Assembly: GCF_020171285.1 (NCBI RefSeq)
Contig: NZ_JAIUZI010000004.1
Location: forward strand, 62,001-126,000
Length of the DNA stretch: 64,000 bases
Origin: Seohaeicola saemankumensis
GTDB taxonomy: Bacteria > Pseudomonadota > Alphaproteobacteria > Rhodobacterales > Rhodobacteraceae
Reading direction: 5' to 3'
The translations under genes and the position numbers were made by a program. Shown in pieces: positions 53,563-60,916 of this stretch; position 1 is the first letter of the stretch, and every line of letters starts with the position of its first letter. The notes beneath the pieces were generated by a model. That model saw only the letters and a program-made list of their open reading frames with translations. It did no database searches and was not told the origin of the DNA.

Positions 53563-53964
53563 TCAGGGTGCCGGGCACTTGTGAGAGGGGGCGACGCGGA
53601 AGCGCAGGGCGCCAGTGTCGACAAAGCGGCGGCGTTCGAGGCAGAGGCTATCGAGCGTTCCGGTGAGTTGGGCGTTGCGGGCGACAAGGCGCAGGGGCGT
53701 GCCGTCGGCGAGGCGCAGGTCGAGTACGGTTTTCTGTGCGCCGACTTCGCTGGGCAGGGGAGCGGTTCCGATAAGCCGGGCGATGACATAGGCGTCGTGG
53801 GTGTGAGGGCTGGGCCGCTTCCAGGCGACGTAGGCGCCGAGCGCAGCGGCAAGCCCCAGGCCAGACAGAATAAGCAGCCCGTATTCGTAGAGAAACGCGT
53901 AAGTATTGAGCGCGCGGTCGGGGCCGAGCCGTCGTTTCAGTAATGTCAGATACCAGTCCAGCAT
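53563..53964 (-). CDS. Single-span membrane protein, tandem paralogue
   Basis: 133 residues from ATG 53964 (a TTG three bases upstream is possible). Same layout as the 53134 gene: MLDWYLTLLKRRLGPDRALNTYAFLYEYG, a membrane helix (LLILSGLGLAAALGAYVAW), AYVIARLI, VLDLRLADGTPLRLVARN, SLCLERRRF and a final cysteine (HKCPAP). The shared positions LGPxRA, AYxxAR, DLRLxDGxxLRL and Cx(L)ERR support common descent. Function unknown. The gene lies directly downstream of tpa on the same strand with a strong hairpin between them. Confidence 0.6.
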   Translation of the reverse strand: MLDWYLTLLKRRLGPDRALNTYAFLYEYGLLILSGLGLAAALGAYVAWKRPSPHTHDAYVIARLIGTAPLPSEVGAQKTVLDLRLADGTPLRLVARNAQLTGTLDSLCLERRRFVDTGALRFRVAPSHKCPAP

Positions 53965-53985
53965 CAAACAGAGATGGGGGGGGGA

Positions 53986-54021
53986 GGGGCCGCGCGCAAG
54001 CGGAACCTATTGCGCGGCCCC
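53986..54021 (-). terminator. Hairpin after tpa, possible terminator
   Basis: GGGGCCGCGC (53986-53995) and GCGCGGCCCC (54012-54021) form a perfect ten-pair stem with a 16-base loop, 13 bases past the tpa stop. There is no T tract, so it may be an mRNA-stabilising or rho-assisted stop. Confidence 0.5.
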
Positions 54022-54034
54022 GGAGGGACTGGTG

Positions 54035-55432
54035 TCAGCCGAAGGTGGCGGTCAGCGCCTGATCCACCGTATCGGTGATGCGGTCGATGTCGTCCGCCGT
54101 GGCGATCAGCGCGGGCGAGAAACAGAGGAAGTTGTTGCGCCCCGGAATCGAGCGGTTGGCGGCGCCGATGATCACACCGCGCGTGCCGCATTCGGCCACG
54201 GTTTGCTGGATCAGCTTTTCGGCAACCGGTTCCTTTGTCGACCGATCCTCGACCAGTTCGATGCCGAGGAAGAGCCCCTTGCCGCGCACGTCGCCGATGG
54301 CCTTGTGTTTCTCGGCCAGCGCCTGGAGGTTGCCCATCATGCGGTCGCCCATGGCGGTGCAATTGTCGAGCAGGTTCTCGTCCTCGATGATACGCATGTT
54401 CTCAAGCGCCGCCGCCGGGCCGGCGGTGCAGCCGCCGAAGGTGGAGATGTCGCGGAAGTAGTTGAGCTTGTCCGACGGGTCGTCCTTGAACATCTCGAAG
54501 ACGCGTTCGGTGGTGACGCAGCAGGCGATGGCGGCGTAGCCGGAGGCGACGCCCTTGGCCATGGTCACGAAGTCGGGCTTGATGCCGTAGTGCTGGTAGC
54601 CGAACCAGGTGCCGGTGCGGCCGATGCCGCAGACCACCTCGTCGATATGCAGCAGGATCTCGTATTTGGTGCAGATCTCCTGCACCCGTTCCCAGTAACC
54701 GGGCGGCGGCACGATCACGCCGCCACCGGCGGTGATCGGTTCCAGGCAGAGACCGCCGACGGTGTCAGGACCTTCGCGCAGGATGACCTCTTCGATGGCG
54801 TCGGCGGCGCGCTGGCCGTAGGCTTCGCCGGAGAGATCTTCCCAGCCTTGGTCGGCGGCACGGTATTCCAGGCAGTGCGGCACCCGGACAAAGCCCGGCG
54901 CCAGCGGCCCGTATTGCATTACCCGTTCATCCTGGCCGCCGGCCGACATCGCCGCCAGCGTGCCGCCGTGGTAGTCGCGGTCGCGGTAGAGGATCTTGTG
55001 TTTCTTGCCGCCATAGCGCTTGTGGGCGATCTGGCGGATCAGCTTGAACGCCTTCTCGTTCGCCTCGGAGCCGGAATTGGTGTAGTAGACGCGGCTCATC
55101 CCTGGCATCTTGGAAATCAGCTTTTCCGAGAACAGCGAACCGGGGACCGAGCCGGCGCCCTGACTGAAGTAGCAGAGCTTCATCAGCTGGTCGTAGACTG
55201 CCTTGGCAATGCTTTCGCGACCATAGCCGACGTTGACCGTCCAAACCCCGCCGGAGACGGCGTCGATGTATTCCTTGCCGTTCTGATCCCAGACGCGCAT
55301 GCCCTTGCCTTCGAGGATGATGCGCGGGTCACCGGTTTCAAACGCCTTGTGCTGGGTCAGGTGGTGCCAGACGTGCGCCTTGTCGGCCTCGACGATATGG
55401 CTGATGTCGTTTTCATTGAAACTGCCGTGCAT
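54035..55432 (-). CDS. tpa: Taurine:pyruvate aminotransferase Tpa
   Basis: 465 residues from ATG 55432 with AAAGGATC upstream. Class III aminotransferase: GQGxxSxxGSLFSEKLI region, YYTNSGSEANEKAFKLIRQ, DEVVCGIGRTGTWFGYQ and the PLP lysine in VTMAKGVASGYAAIACCV. MHGSFNENDISHIVEADKAHVWHHLTQHK is the conserved opening of Tpa. It transfers the amino group of taurine to pyruvate, giving sulfoacetaldehyde and alanine. It is divergent from tauA across 418 bases containing TauR-like boxes. Confidence 0.95.
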   Translation of the reverse strand: MHGSFNENDISHIVEADKAHVWHHLTQHKAFETGDPRIILEGKGMRVWDQNGKEYIDAVSGGVWTVNVGYGRESIAKAVYDQLMKLCYFSQGAGSVPGSLFSEKLISKMPGMSRVYYTNSGSEANEKAFKLIRQIAHKRYGGKKHKILYRDRDYHGGTLAAMSAGGQDERVMQYGPLAPGFVRVPHCLEYRAADQGWEDLSGEAYGQRAADAIEEVILREGPDTVGGLCLEPITAGGGVIVPPPGYWERVQEICTKYEILLHIDEVVCGIGRTGTWFGYQHYGIKPDFVTMAKGVASGYAAIACCVTTERVFEMFKDDPSDKLNYFRDISTFGGCTAGPAAALENMRIIEDENLLDNCTAMGDRMMGNLQALAEKHKAIGDVRGKGLFLGIELVEDRSTKEPVAEKLIQQTVAECGTRGVIIGAANRSIPGRNNFLCFSPALIATADDIDRITDTVDQALTATFG

Positions 55433-55850
55433 GACAGATCCTTTCGCTACGCAAACAGGGAATGTGTGTCCGTGCGCCGAGGGCTGCACGGAGTCCAACT
55501 GACACCAGTCAAACGCCAAAAAACGGGCGCGCTATAGGTCCAGTCTGTGCGGTGAATAAGGCCAAAATCATGTGAGTTTGATCTGGCTGAATTTGACGCA
55601 ATTTGTAAGCCTTTGAAAAGCAATTGTTTTGACCCGGGCACCTGTTCAGGTGGCCGGAATGGCGGGGTCGGCCGACGATGCCGGATTCGGAAAAACCGTT
55701 GATCGGATGTTGGTTTTCGGATCGGAATAGAGCCCAAGGTTCCGCCGGGTTCGATCGAATGGACCGTGGGAGCCGGTAAACAAAACAGGGCGGACAAACG
55801 CCAGAACTGAACGCCGCTGGTATCGGCAGCGGACAACACGGGAGATGACA
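55433..55850. promoter_or_regulatory. tpa / tauABC divergent promoter region
   Basis: 418 bases without a gene. From left: the tpa leader, TauR-like boxes (55534-55565), an AT-rich stretch 55550-55630, and a short perfect palindrome CACCTG-TT-CAGGTG at 55639-55652. I recognise no clear -35/-10 pair for either gene. No other feature is supported. Confidence 0.45.
55534..55565 (-). promoter_or_regulatory. Paired TauR-like boxes upstream of tpa
   Basis: On the minus strand TTGGCCTTAT (55565-55556) and CTGGACCTAT (55543-55534), offset 22 bases, 102-133 bases before the tpa ATG. The second matches the CTGGACYTAA type at nine of ten positions. The spacing equals that of the tauR boxes. Confidence 0.65.
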
Positions 55851-56849
55851 ATGACACGGAAATCAAAGCTGATGGGAGCCGTTGCCGGGGCGGCGATGCT
55901 GGCCGGAGCGCTGCCCGCGATGGCCGAGGACATCACAGTAGCCTATTTCCTGGAATGGCCGATGCCGTTCCAGTACGCCAAGGAAATGGGCACCTACGAA
56001 GAGGCGCTGGGCGTCGGTATCAACTGGGTCAGTTTTGACACCGGCACCGCGATGAGCGCGGCGATGGCTTCGGGCGATGTGCAGCTGGCGGTCAGCCAGG
56101 GTGTGCCACCCTTTGTGGTGGCCACCAGTGCCGGTCAGGATCTGCAGGTTCTCGATGTGGCGGTCAGCTATTCCGACAATGACAATTGCGTGGTGCATTC
56201 CGATCTGGAGATCGACAAGGACAGCGCCGGCGAGTTGGCGGGCAAGAAGGTGGCGGTGCCGCTGGGCACGGCGGCGCACTACGGGTTCCTGAAACAGATG
56301 AGCCATTTCGGTGTCGATCTTGCCAGCCTTGAAGTCGTCGATATGGCGCCGCCCGATGGCGCGGCGGCGATTGCGCAGGGCGCGGTCGACATGGCCTGCG
56401 GCTGGGGCGGGGCGCTGCGCCGGATGAAGGAGCATGGCAACGTGCTGCTGACCGGCGCCGAAAAGGAAGAGCTGGGTATCCTGGTGTTCGACGTGACCTC
56501 GGCCCCGGCGGGCTGGCTGGCCGAGAACAGCGATATGGCGGCGGCTTTTCTCAAGGTCACCGCCGAGGCCAATGCGATGTGGGCGGATGCCGGCAACCGG
56601 GCCGAGATGCTGCCGGTGATCGCCAAGGACGCGGGCATGGACCCAGATGCCACCATGGAAACTCTCGCCGGTTTCGTGTTTCCCAGCGTTGACGAGCAAC
56701 TGGAAGCCAAGTGGCTGGGCGGTGGCGCGCAGAATTTCATGAAGGGCGTGGCCAATGTGTTTGTCGAGGCCGGGTCCATCGACAAGGCGCTGGACAGCTA
56801 TGAGAACGCGGTCAACACCGGCCCGCTGATGGCGACCAAGGGTATGTAA
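55851..56849 (+). CDS. tauA: Taurine ABC transporter, substrate-binding protein TauA
   Basis: 332 residues from ATG 55851, six bases after GGGAG; the ATG at 55845 overlaps the ribosome site itself. Signal peptide MTRKSKLMGAVAGAAMLAGALPAMA, then the mature EDITVAYFLEWPMPFQYAKE, with VAVPLGTAAHYGFLKQM typical of the TauA/SsuA family. The binding pocket residues cannot be assigned surely. It delivers taurine to TauBC. Unusual hairpins separate it from tauB. Confidence 0.94.
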   Translation: MTRKSKLMGAVAGAAMLAGALPAMAEDITVAYFLEWPMPFQYAKEMGTYEEALGVGINWVSFDTGTAMSAAMASGDVQLAVSQGVPPFVVATSAGQDLQVLDVAVSYSDNDNCVVHSDLEIDKDSAGELAGKKVAVPLGTAAHYGFLKQMSHFGVDLASLEVVDMAPPDGAAAIAQGAVDMACGWGGALRRMKEHGNVLLTGAEKEELGILVFDVTSAPAGWLAENSDMAAAFLKVTAEANAMWADAGNRAEMLPVIAKDAGMDPDATMETLAGFVFPSVDEQLEAKWLGGGAQNFMKGVANVFVEAGSIDKALDSYENAVNTGPLMATKGM

Positions 56850-56854
56850 CGACC

Positions 56855-56888
56855 GCAGCGGGCGGGGTTCCCCCGCCCGCTGCCTTTT
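56855..56888 (+). terminator. Terminator-like hairpin after tauA
   Basis: GCAGCGGGCGGGG (56855-56867) and CCCCGCCCGCTGC (56871-56883) are perfect 13-base complements with a three-base loop, followed by CTTTT. It starts six bases after the tauA stop and would lower tauB/tauC expression relative to tauA. Confidence 0.72.
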
Positions 56889-56893
56889 GCGGA

Positions 56894-56943
56894 CCGGAAT
56901 TTTTCTAAAATTCCGGACAAGATTTTTCGAAAAATCTTGGTCC
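56894..56943 (+). repeat. Two further perfect palindromes between tauA and tauB
   Basis: CCGGAATTTT-TCT-AAAATTCCGG (56894-56916) and CAAGATTTTT-CG-AAAAATCTTG (56918-56939, with extended GGA/TCC flanks to 56943) lie back to back. Each has ten-base perfect arms with A/T-rich loop-proximal ends. Their contiguous order after a GC terminator suggests an mRNA processing or pausing element. Confidence 0.6.
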
Positions 56944-56975
56944 CTCCCCGAGCCGATGTAGGAGACCCTTGTCAC

Positions 56976-57782
56976 ATGTCCGGACTGGCTATCGAAAATA
57001 TTTCCATGCGTTTCGAGCTGCCCAATGGCACCGCGGTGCAGGCGCTCAAGGATGTTTCGCTGCATCTGAAAGAGGGCGAACTGATGAGCGTCCTTGGCCC
57101 GTCGGGCTGTGGCAAGACCACGCTGTTGAACATCGTGGCGGGGTTTCTGGCCCCGACCGCGGGACAGATCGTGATGAACGGACATTCGGTCACGGGGCCG
57201 GACGCGGAGCGCGGCATGGTGTTTCAGCAGGGCGCTCTGTTCGAGTGGATGAGCGTGCGCGACAATGTCGGCTTTGGCCCGCGCATGAAGAGGATGCCGG
57301 CGGCTGAGACGGCCGGCATCGTCGATCATCTGCTGGATGTGGTCGGCCTGCAGGAGTTCAAGGACAAGGCGGTTTACGAACTGTCGGGGGGGATGCAGCA
57401 GCGGGTGGCGCTGGCCCGTTGCCTGGCCAATGACCCGGATGTGATCCTGATGGATGAACCGCTGGGTGCGCTGGATGCGCTGACACGCGAGAAGATGCAA
57501 AGCCTTGTGCTGAAGCTGTGGAAGGAGACCGGCAAGACCATCATCCTGATCACCCATTCGGTCGAGGAGGCGTTGTTGCTGGGCGAGCGGCTGATCGTGA
57601 TGGCGCCGCGACCGGGCCGCATTCACAAGGAATACCGGTTGCCTTTTGCCGATCTCGGCGTCGGGGCCGACCTGCGCGAGGTCAAGAAACACCCTGATTA
57701 CGCGCCCACCCGCGAGGAGATCCTGAACATGATCTGGAACATGGAAGAAGAGATCATGGGTCGCACGGAGGCCGCCTTATGA
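56976..57782 (+). CDS. tauB: Taurine ABC transporter, ATP-binding protein TauB
   Basis: 268 residues from ATG 56976 with AGGAGA upstream. Walker A LGPSGCGKTTLLNIVAGF, Q loop MVFQQGALFEWMSVRDNV, signature LSGGMQQRVALARCL, Walker B VILMDEPLGALDALTREKM and the H loop ITHSVEEALLLGERL are present. It powers TauC. The tauC start overlaps its stop by four bases (ATGA). Confidence 0.95.
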   Translation: MSGLAIENISMRFELPNGTAVQALKDVSLHLKEGELMSVLGPSGCGKTTLLNIVAGFLAPTAGQIVMNGHSVTGPDAERGMVFQQGALFEWMSVRDNVGFGPRMKRMPAAETAGIVDHLLDVVGLQEFKDKAVYELSGGMQQRVALARCLANDPDVILMDEPLGALDALTREKMQSLVLKLWKETGKTIILITHSVEEALLLGERLIVMAPRPGRIHKEYRLPFADLGVGADLREVKKHPDYAPTREEILNMIWNMEEEIMGRTEAAL

Positions 57783-59047
57783 TCCCCTTCCTGATCTATC
57801 TTGGCATTTTCGTGGGCTCGTATTTCGTGGTCAACCGGCTGGTGCGCCGGGCCGCGCGGACCGATTTCACCTCGCTCAAGACGGTGACCTTCGGGGATGA
57901 AAGCGCGGTGCAGTCGGACCGGGTCGCGAGCGTGATTTCGGTGGTGACGATTTTCCTGCTGTGGGGGATGTTCACCGGATCGGCACTGGTTCCGTCGTTC
58001 CTGCACATGCCCGGCCCGTTCCAGGGCGAGGCAAGTTTCGAGTATACCGCCCAGACCCCGGACGGGCAAAGCGACACGGCGACCGTGACGGTGCTGGTGC
58101 ATCCCATCGACCAGGACGTCGCCGCACCAGAGGTAGAGCCCGGCGACGGTTGGGCCAAGAACGATTCCGCCACCGTCGGCATGTGGCGCAGCGGGTTGAT
58201 CCGGGTCGACCGGAACGACGAGATCGGGCGCAAGGAAGGGGCTGTCGTGGTTGCGGTCAACGGCCAACCCATCGCGCCGGGCGGTAGCGTCGAGATCGAC
58301 CATGGCCGGGTCGGCATGAGCCCCAAGGGCACGCTGAATTTCGAGCCTGCCAAGGGCTGGCAGATGGAGCCGATCTGGCTGCCGGCGCCGGAGGCGGTCT
58401 GGGCGCGGTTCATCGAGATCGCCTCGGAAGGGTTCCGGGGGTCTACCCTGCTGGAGCATCTGGGATATTCGCTGATGCGGGTCGTGGTCGGTTTCCTGCT
58501 GGGGGCGCTGGTGGGCATTCCGCTGGGCTATGCCATGGGGCTGAGCGACTGGTTCCGGGGCTGGTTTGATCCGATCGTCGAATTCATGCGGCCGGTGCCG
58601 CCGCTTGCGTTGATCCCGCTGGTGATCATCTGGGCCGGGATCGGGGAGACCGGCAAGATCATCCTGCTGTTCCTGGCGGCGCTGTGGATCATGGCAATTG
58701 CGGCGCGGTCCGGGGTGTCGGGGGTCAAGATATCCAAGGTGCACGCGGCCTATTCGCTGGGCGCGAGCAAGGCGCAGATCATGCGCTATGTCATCGTGCC
58801 GAATTCATTGCCGGAGATCTTTACCGGCGCGCGGGTGGCGATGGGGGTCTGCTGGGGTACCGTTGTGGCCGCCGAACTGGTGGCCGCCGAGAAGGGCGCC
58901 GGCATGATGATCATGGTGGCGTCGAAGTTCCAGAACACCGACATCGTGATCATGGGCATCATCCTGATCGGCATCATCGGGTTCGGCATCGACATGCTGA
59001 TGCGCTGGGCCGAACGGCTGCTGGTGCCGTGGAAGGGCAAGGGTTAA
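57779..59047 (+). CDS. tauC: Taurine ABC transporter permease TauC with cadherin-like insertion
   Basis: 422 residues, compared with roughly 260-280 for usual TauC/SsuC. An extra membrane helix (residues 3-20) precedes the first core helix (52-68). Between FLHMP and PEAVW, about residues 75-200, an insertion holds FEYTAQTPDGQSDTATVTVLV and VNGQPIAPGGSVEIDHGRVG with NFEPAKGW, segments that resemble two halves of VCBS/cadherin-like repeats. The permease core with GASKAQIMRYVIVPNSLPEIF (EAA loop) follows. Predicted topology puts the insertion in the periplasm. The convergent dehydrogenase gene overlaps by four bases. Confidence 0.9.
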   Translation: MIPFLIYLGIFVGSYFVVNRLVRRAARTDFTSLKTVTFGDESAVQSDRVASVISVVTIFLLWGMFTGSALVPSFLHMPGPFQGEASFEYTAQTPDGQSDTATVTVLVHPIDQDVAAPEVEPGDGWAKNDSATVGMWRSGLIRVDRNDEIGRKEGAVVVAVNGQPIAPGGSVEIDHGRVGMSPKGTLNFEPAKGWQMEPIWLPAPEAVWARFIEIASEGFRGSTLLEHLGYSLMRVVVGFLLGALVGIPLGYAMGLSDWFRGWFDPIVEFMRPVPPLALIPLVIIWAGIGETGKIILLFLAALWIMAIAARSGVSGVKISKVHAAYSLGASKAQIMRYVIVPNSLPEIFTGARVAMGVCWGTVVAAELVAAEKGAGMMIMVASKFQNTDIVIMGIILIGIIGFGIDMLMRWAERLLVPWKGKG

Positions 59048-59844
59048 GCGCGCGGTTTCAGAGCGCGGATCGCCTGTTGCACGGTGCGCGGCAGGCTGGT
59101 GTCGGCACCGTCGGGGGCGGCGTCGAGCGCGCTGGCCACGTCCTTGACCAGGATGCCGATGGTGTTGTCGGGCGCATTGCCGTCGCGGGCGAATTCGATC
59201 TTGTCGAAGCCGGAGGCGAACCAGTTCTGCCCCGATGAGGTGTGGATCAGATCGAGAAGGCGGTGTTCGTCCAGCCCGGCGTCGTCGGCCCAGTCGAGCA
59301 CCAGCCGGGTCATGGCGGTGTTGCAGGCGGCGAGCAGGTTGTTCAGCACCTTGGCCTGCATGCCGGCGCCAAAGCTGCCCATGCGGTGAAAATGCGCGCC
59401 CATCGCGTCAAAGAGCGGTTGCGCGGCGTCCAGATCAGCCTGTGACCCACCGAGCATGAAGGACAGCCGCGCCTGTTCGGCGGCGACCTGCGCGCCGGAC
59501 ATCGGTGCGTCGATCAGGGCGATATGGCCCGGGATGCGCGCGCGCAGATCAAGGACATAACGAGGCGACAGGGTGGACGAGAGAATGATCCGCCGCAGGT
59601 CAGGTGCTGCAGCAAAGTTCTGGGCACCGAAAAGAACATCCTCGGTCTGGGGAATGTCGCGGACAACGGTGATCAGGGTCCGCAGCCGTTCCGCGAAGGC
59701 GTCTCGGTCCAGCATCGCTGTGCCCAGTTCCGGTACCGGCCGGATGTCGAAGCCGCTGGCGTCAAAGCCGGCGCGACGCAATGAGGCAAGCATCGGGCCG
59801 CCCATGCGACCACATCCGGCAAGGCCGATTCCATCGAGATGCAT
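59044..59844 (-). CDS. NAD(P)-dependent oxidoreductase, 3-hydroxyisobutyrate dehydrogenase family
   Basis: 266 residues. MHLDGIGLAGCGRMGGPMLASLRRAGFDASGFD is the NAD(P) motif; LIDAPMSGAQVAAEQARLSFMLGG and GFGAGMQAKVLNNLLAACN contain the catalytic Lys region of the HIBADH family (the K in AKVLNN). It acts on a small beta-hydroxyacid that cannot be identified. It is shorter than the usual 290-300 because the middle is compact. Gene is at the edge of the taurine locus but transcribed towards tauC; no obvious link. Confidence 0.87.
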   Translation of the reverse strand: MHLDGIGLAGCGRMGGPMLASLRRAGFDASGFDIRPVPELGTAMLDRDAFAERLRTLITVVRDIPQTEDVLFGAQNFAAAPDLRRIILSSTLSPRYVLDLRARIPGHIALIDAPMSGAQVAAEQARLSFMLGGSQADLDAAQPLFDAMGAHFHRMGSFGAGMQAKVLNNLLAACNTAMTRLVLDWADDAGLDEHRLLDLIHTSSGQNWFASGFDKIEFARDGNAPDNTIGILVKDVASALDAAPDGADTSLPRTVQQAIRALKPRA

Positions 59845-59957
59845 GTTTCTGGTTCCTCCGAGGCTGCCATACGCAAGTCATAGGGCAATTCAGCGCGCGG
59901 CTGAATCGGTTTTGGCGGCCCCACGGTTTGCGGTCACGACCGCAGCGCGCAGACCCT

Positions 59958-60020
59958 GCGCGCTGCCCGGCCCAACAGGTCACAGGCATCTTTGATGCCG
60001 AAGCACCTGGCGGGAGCATT
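59958..60020 (-). repeat. Repeat family B, copy B2 (hairpin)
   Basis: Shares the GCTGCCCGGCCCAACAGG and GGCGGGAGCATT segments with B1. CAGGT (59976-59980) pairs with ACCTG (60005-60009) and GGCATC (59985-59990) with GATGCC (59994-59999) around a TTT loop. Both stems differ in sequence from B1 but keep pairing. Confidence 0.7.
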
Positions 60021-60045
60021 GCATTCTCGGAGTCCCGGGGGGGAA

Positions 60046-60107
60046 GGGGGCGCTGCCCCCTCGGCCTGCGGCTTTCACCCCCGGAGTATTTGCCGAAGAG
60101 ATGAAAG
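60046..60107 (-). repeat. Repeat family A, copy A4
   Basis: In the minus direction CTTTCATCTCTT, CGGC, AAATACTCCGGGGG, a GCCGCAGGC-type small stem and the GGGGGC-AGC-GCCCCC stem (60046-60060). It follows the MarR gene stop (60114) by six bases. Repeat B2 is 26 bases further on. Confidence 0.78.
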
Positions 60108-60113
60108 GGCGAG

Positions 60114-60731
60114 TCAGGAGGTATTGGTGTCGCGCAGCGATGGCAGGTCCTGTTTCAGCGCGTTTACTTCGGCGGTGAAACGGTCGGTGGCCATGGTGGC
60201 GGATTCGTCTGTCCAGGAGGAAAACCGGTCGAGCAGGCGCAGGAATTCTCCGCGTTCGGCATCGTTCCAACGCGACAGGAAATCGCCCATCAGCAGGAAT
60301 TTGTAGCGCCGTACGGCGCGGACCACGGCCCGCCCGTCGGCGGTGAGTTCGACGATAGTGCGGCGGGCGTCGCGCTGGCTGACCGCGCGGCGGGCGAGGC
60401 CCTTGGCGATGGCGTCGCTGACCAGCCGCGAGGCGCGCGATGGGTCGATGCCGAGCCGCTCGGCGATGGTCGCGACCATGGTTTCCTGGCCGGCGTCGTC
60501 GCCGAATTCGTTGGAGGGCGCCCAGATCGCGATCAGCACGTCCAGTTGCGCCAGGTCGATCTGCCCGGCCAGCCCGAGGTCGCGCAGCGCGGCCGCGCCC
60601 AGCTCGCGTTTGCGAAAGCGGCGGCGCATGTGTTGCAGCACCGCGTCAATTTCCAGCGAGGCGCCGATGGCCTCGGGGGCGATGCCGGCCCGGCAGAGGA
60701 ATTTCCGCATGTCGTCGTCGCGCGAAGGCAT
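60114..60731 (-). CDS. MarR family transcriptional regulator
   Basis: 205 residues. Winged helix near residues 65-125: MVATIAERLGIDPSRASRLVSDAIAKGLARRAVSQRDARRTIVELTADG. The long N-terminal region MPSRDDDMRKFLCRAGIAPEAIGASLEID is helical and may dimerise. It is divergent from an efflux gene, a typical MarR-repressor/pump layout, and a CAATT-CATG inverted repeat lies between them. The effector is unknown. Repeat A4 follows the gene. Confidence 0.9.
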   Translation of the reverse strand: MPSRDDDMRKFLCRAGIAPEAIGASLEIDAVLQHMRRRFRKRELGAAALRDLGLAGQIDLAQLDVLIAIWAPSNEFGDDAGQETMVATIAERLGIDPSRASRLVSDAIAKGLARRAVSQRDARRTIVELTADGRAVVRAVRRYKFLLMGDFLSRWNDAERGEFLRLLDRFSSWTDESATMATDRFTAEVNALKQDLPSLRDTNTS

Positions 60732-60784
60732 TGGTGCGTCCTTGGTCAGTCAGATCCGTGTTTGCCGTGAATGGATGGTTTTGT

Positions 60785-60828
60785 CAATTACATGCTATTG
60801 ACATGCAATTGTGAGCGGCACATATATG
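60785..60828 (+). promoter_or_regulatory. Putative promoter of the efflux gene overlapped by an inverted repeat
   Basis: TTGACA (60798-60803), a 17-base spacer and CATATA (60821-60826) resemble a sigma-70 promoter for the plus-strand pump gene. The imperfect repeat CAATTACATG (60785-60794) / CATGCAATTG (60802-60811) covers the -35 box, as expected for a repressor operator. Confidence 0.55.
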
Positions 60829-60916
60829 CTGGTGACAATTTCTCCCCAGCCGGGCGGTTGGCAGGCTTTCACAGTCGCGCGCCGCCCGGGTTTTTTGACT
60901 CAGGACAGGTATTCCC

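Noticed and set aside
55863..57692. Long minus-strand frame opposite tauA and tauB
   Set aside because: Spans two well-defined genes and their hairpin gap; composition is His/Arg-rich shadow type.
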